DNA of 64,000 nt from CAILUG01 sp903844415 (GTDB taxonomy: Bacteria; Pseudomonadota; Gammaproteobacteria; Pseudomonadales; Pseudohongiellaceae), in the NCBI GenBank assembly GCA_947477655.1, contig CANJTS010000007.1:62001-126000 (forward strand), written 5' to 3'. How positions within the stretch are numbered: position 1 is the stretch's first letter; each line of letters starts with the position of its first letter. The notes beneath the pieces were generated by a model. That model searched no databases, was not told the DNA's origin, and saw only the letters and a list, made by a program, of their open reading frames with translations. A program made the position numbers and the translations under genes. Shown piece by piece: positions 62,188-64,000 of this stretch.

Positions 62188-64000
62188 TCAGAAGAAATTG
62201 TATTGTACGGTCAGACCAAATTCACGTGGCCTGCCACGGAAATCTGCAACCGCACTACGAGCTGGTGCACTAAGACCTGCTCCCCCGGAAGGGCCACCCT
62301 GGGTCCAATAACCGCGACCAAATGACTGGGCGTTATTTGCATAAGCCACATCGGTCAGGTTGTTGATATACGCCGATCCAGTCCACTTTCCTGCATCCGG
62401 CGTAAAACGAAGATTTAGATTAACCAGATTGTAACTTGGCACTTCATAACGTGAGTCGATGAAAGTAGCCGAAAAATCGGTACAACCATAACGTGTTTTT
62501 TCTTCGGGCGTGAATCCGCCCGGATGTGTTTGCATCGGGCCGGTATGAATTCCGCTTACCGTTGCTACATAGGTACCACCAGTCGCCTCAAAATCATAAG
62601 TGCCGCTTAACGAGAAGCTGCTGTCCATCGGCGGCGGAAACATGAAAGGTCCATTGTTAATACAGACGTTTGCCATCTCATAATCTGCAAAGCCGGCAGA
62701 TGCTTCAAAGGTGAGCTTGTCAGTCGCGGCCAACATTGCTTCAACTTCCGTACCCCACAACTGCACATCCCCTTGGTTAACAAGTTGAATGGCAAAGCCG
62801 GTAGTTGAAGTAGCATCAGCCACTGCAGATGCGCCCTGACGGTTGGTGAAATCCATTCTGTAGTAGGTGGCATTTACTCTGAAACGGCCATCAAACCAAT
62901 CGGAACGAATACCCACTTCGTTGTTCTGAAGACTCTCAGGCGGCACTGCAGCAGGTTGTGGCCGCTGTGTATAGGTGCGTGTGCCAGCAGGTGCGACCGA
63001 TGCAGGAATAGAGAATGTGCCTGATCTGAAGGCTTTAGACGATGTCAGGTAAAACATCACTGCATCAGAAATGTGATAATCAAGAGTGGCACGCCAGTCG
63101 GCCTTATTCCATTTGTCGCTAGCAGTGACTGTGGTGGAACCACCGGTTTGTGGAATGAAGTTATCCGAAGCATACACAGTGCTGGTGATCGCTTTTTCAT
63201 CCCATGACTGTCTGACACCTAAAGTTAGATTTAGTTGTTCGTTAAAGTGTATGGACGAGTTAACAAACAGACCCGTCGCCGAGGCATCTTGGAAATTGCT
63301 TCCATCACCTGTCACACGCAGGCGGCGTTGGGTAGTGCTACACAAAGGCGGGGTAGTGCCCGACCCTGCGCAACCCCAGAGATTACCAAAAGCAGAACCT
63401 CCCGTAGTTGCATTAAAGACACTGGATCCTATTACCTGGTACAAAGCCTCGCGTGGCGATCCGGAATCTTCTTGGAAGTAATTGGCACCCACAATGAGGT
63501 CTATCAAACCTTCACCAAGCGCGAAATTGAACTGCACTTCCTGGTAAAGCGTGTCAGATTCGACTCCGGAGGGTCGAAATTCCATCCCGAGTAACTGCCA
63601 GTCGCTTACACCGCTGCTGCTAAAGTCGGAAATACCGGTTGTTGCCAGCATCGAGATTGTTTCGGAAATCTCCCAGCTTATATTCATGTCGTATTGCGTA
63701 TACTTGGCCTTATTCCATTGCAGACATTGATCGTTCCAATCTGGGTTAGCATCATCCAGAAAGCACCAATCTGGCATAGAATAATCGTCTCTTATCAGAC
63801 GCGCGTCATTATTTCGCAAACGCTCTTTACCGTCCCCCGCCAGGAAGTCTGACACCCAGTCAGCATAATTTCCCTCTAGGCAAAAAAACGGATTTGCTGG
63901 GTTGGTTGGACATACCGGATCCATGTTGAACTGGGTCATGTCGGTGGGACTGCCATCGGAATTAGAATCGGTATGCATCAACCCAAAATTAACAGTGAAA
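62188..64000 (-). CDS. TonB-dependent receptor, 3' part (N-terminus beyond window)
   Basis: The beta-barrel half of a second receptor. The frame stays open to base 64000 (reading FTVNFGLMHTDS into the first visible Met), so the plug and signal peptide are outside the window. The barrel has repeated strands ending in aromatics, for example NLTLGVRQSWDEKAITS, DWRATLDYHISDAVMFYL, YNLVNLNLRFTPDAGKW and the C-terminal GLTVQYNFF. It ends 168 bases before the other receptor gene on the same strand, so the two could be cotranscribed. Ligand unknown. Confidence 0.92.
   Translation of the reverse strand, partial: FTVNFGLMHTDSNSDGSPTDMTQFNMDPVCPTNPANPFFCLEGNYADWVSDFLAGDGKERLRNNDARLIRDDYSMPDWCFLDDANPDWNDQCLQWNKAKYTQYDMNISWEISETISMLATTGISDFSSSGVSDWQLLGMEFRPSGVESDTLYQEVQFNFALGEGLIDLIVGANYFQEDSGSPREALYQVIGSSVFNATTGGSAFGNLWGCAGSGTTPPLCSTTQRRLRVTGDGSNFQDASATGLFVNSSIHFNEQLNLTLGVRQSWDEKAITSTVYASDNFIPQTGGSTTVTASDKWNKADWRATLDYHISDAVMFYLTSSKAFRSGTFSIPASVAPAGTRTYTQRPQPAAVPPESLQNNEVGIRSDWFDGRFRVNATYYRMDFTNRQGASAVADATSTTGFAIQLVNQGDVQLWGTEVEAMLAATDKLTFEASAGFADYEMANVCINNGPFMFPPPMDSSFSLSGTYDFEATGGTYVATVSGIHTGPMQTHPGGFTPEEKTRYGCTDFSATFIDSRYEVPSYNLVNLNLRFTPDAGKWTGSAYINNLTDVAYANNAQSFGRGYWTQGGPSGGAGLSAPARSAVADFRGRPREFGLTVQYNFF

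Overview
The window is chromosomal DNA of a gammaproteobacterium with moderate, slightly AT-rich base composition. Gene content and order follow Pseudomonas and its relatives in several blocks: rplU-rpmA-obgE-proB, rpsT/murJ-ribF-lspA-fkpB-ispH with the minor pilin genes, mreBCD facing gatCAB, hemA-prfA-prmC-moeB facing lolB-ispE-tRNA-Gln-prs-rplY-pth-ychF, then tRNA-Met. TonB-dependent receptors, a DUF6152 protein, a PQQ-type sugar dehydrogenase homologue and a pyrophosphate-type phosphofructokinase suggest a free-living, probably aquatic heterotroph. The species cannot be named from the sequence alone.

Layout. 1-2.95 kb: end of a Bcr/CflA-like drug-efflux MFS gene, nadE, and a small PP0621-like gene. 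3.0-7.4 kb: type IV pilus region, with a decayed pilR relic, fimT, and an opposite-strand pilV-pilW-pilX-pilE operon lacking pilY1. 7.4-12.5 kb: ispH, fkpB, lspA, ribF, murJ, and divergent rpsT. ileS, normally between ribF and lspA, is absent. 12.7-15.9 kb: an accessory periplasmic cluster of a DUF6152 protein, a metallo-beta-lactamase-fold hydrolase and two secreted paralogues of unknown function. 16.2-20.6 kb: proB, obgE, rpmA, rplU and divergent ispB. 20.7-23.9 kb: an unknown membrane-anchored protein, a sorbosone-dehydrogenase-like protein and a PepSY membrane protein.

24-30.6 kb: mreD-mreC-mreB on the minus strand and gatC-gatA-gatB plus a PA4642-like gene on the plus strand. 30.8-33.1 kb: an RhlB-type helicase, a DUF4156 lipoprotein and a YceI protein. 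33.2-44.7 kb: a housekeeping block for haem, translation termination, outer-membrane lipoprotein sorting, isoprenoids, PRPP and ribosome function, with two tRNA genes. 44.8-54.8 kb: an OxyR-like LysR regulator without the peroxidatic cysteine, a Lon-substrate-domain protein, mpl, pfp, an AEC transporter, pdxH, a beta-hydroxyacid dehydrogenase, an HNH protein and a three-gene hydrolase/Bcp/thioesterase operon. 55-64 kb: a secreted redoxin, an unknown lipoprotein/secreted-protein gene pair, a YncE-like beta-propeller and two TonB-dependent receptors, the second cut by the window edge.

Most of the window is conserved core genome. The points of most interest are losses from conserved blocks (pilR/pilS, pilY1, ileS), the altered OxyR-like sensor, start-codon anomalies (mreC without a standard start in its conserved N-terminus; rpsT with TTG), and two unexplained envelope modules at 12.7-15.9 kb and 55.1-57.6 kb. 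No CRISPR array, insertion sequence, prophage or rRNA gene was seen.
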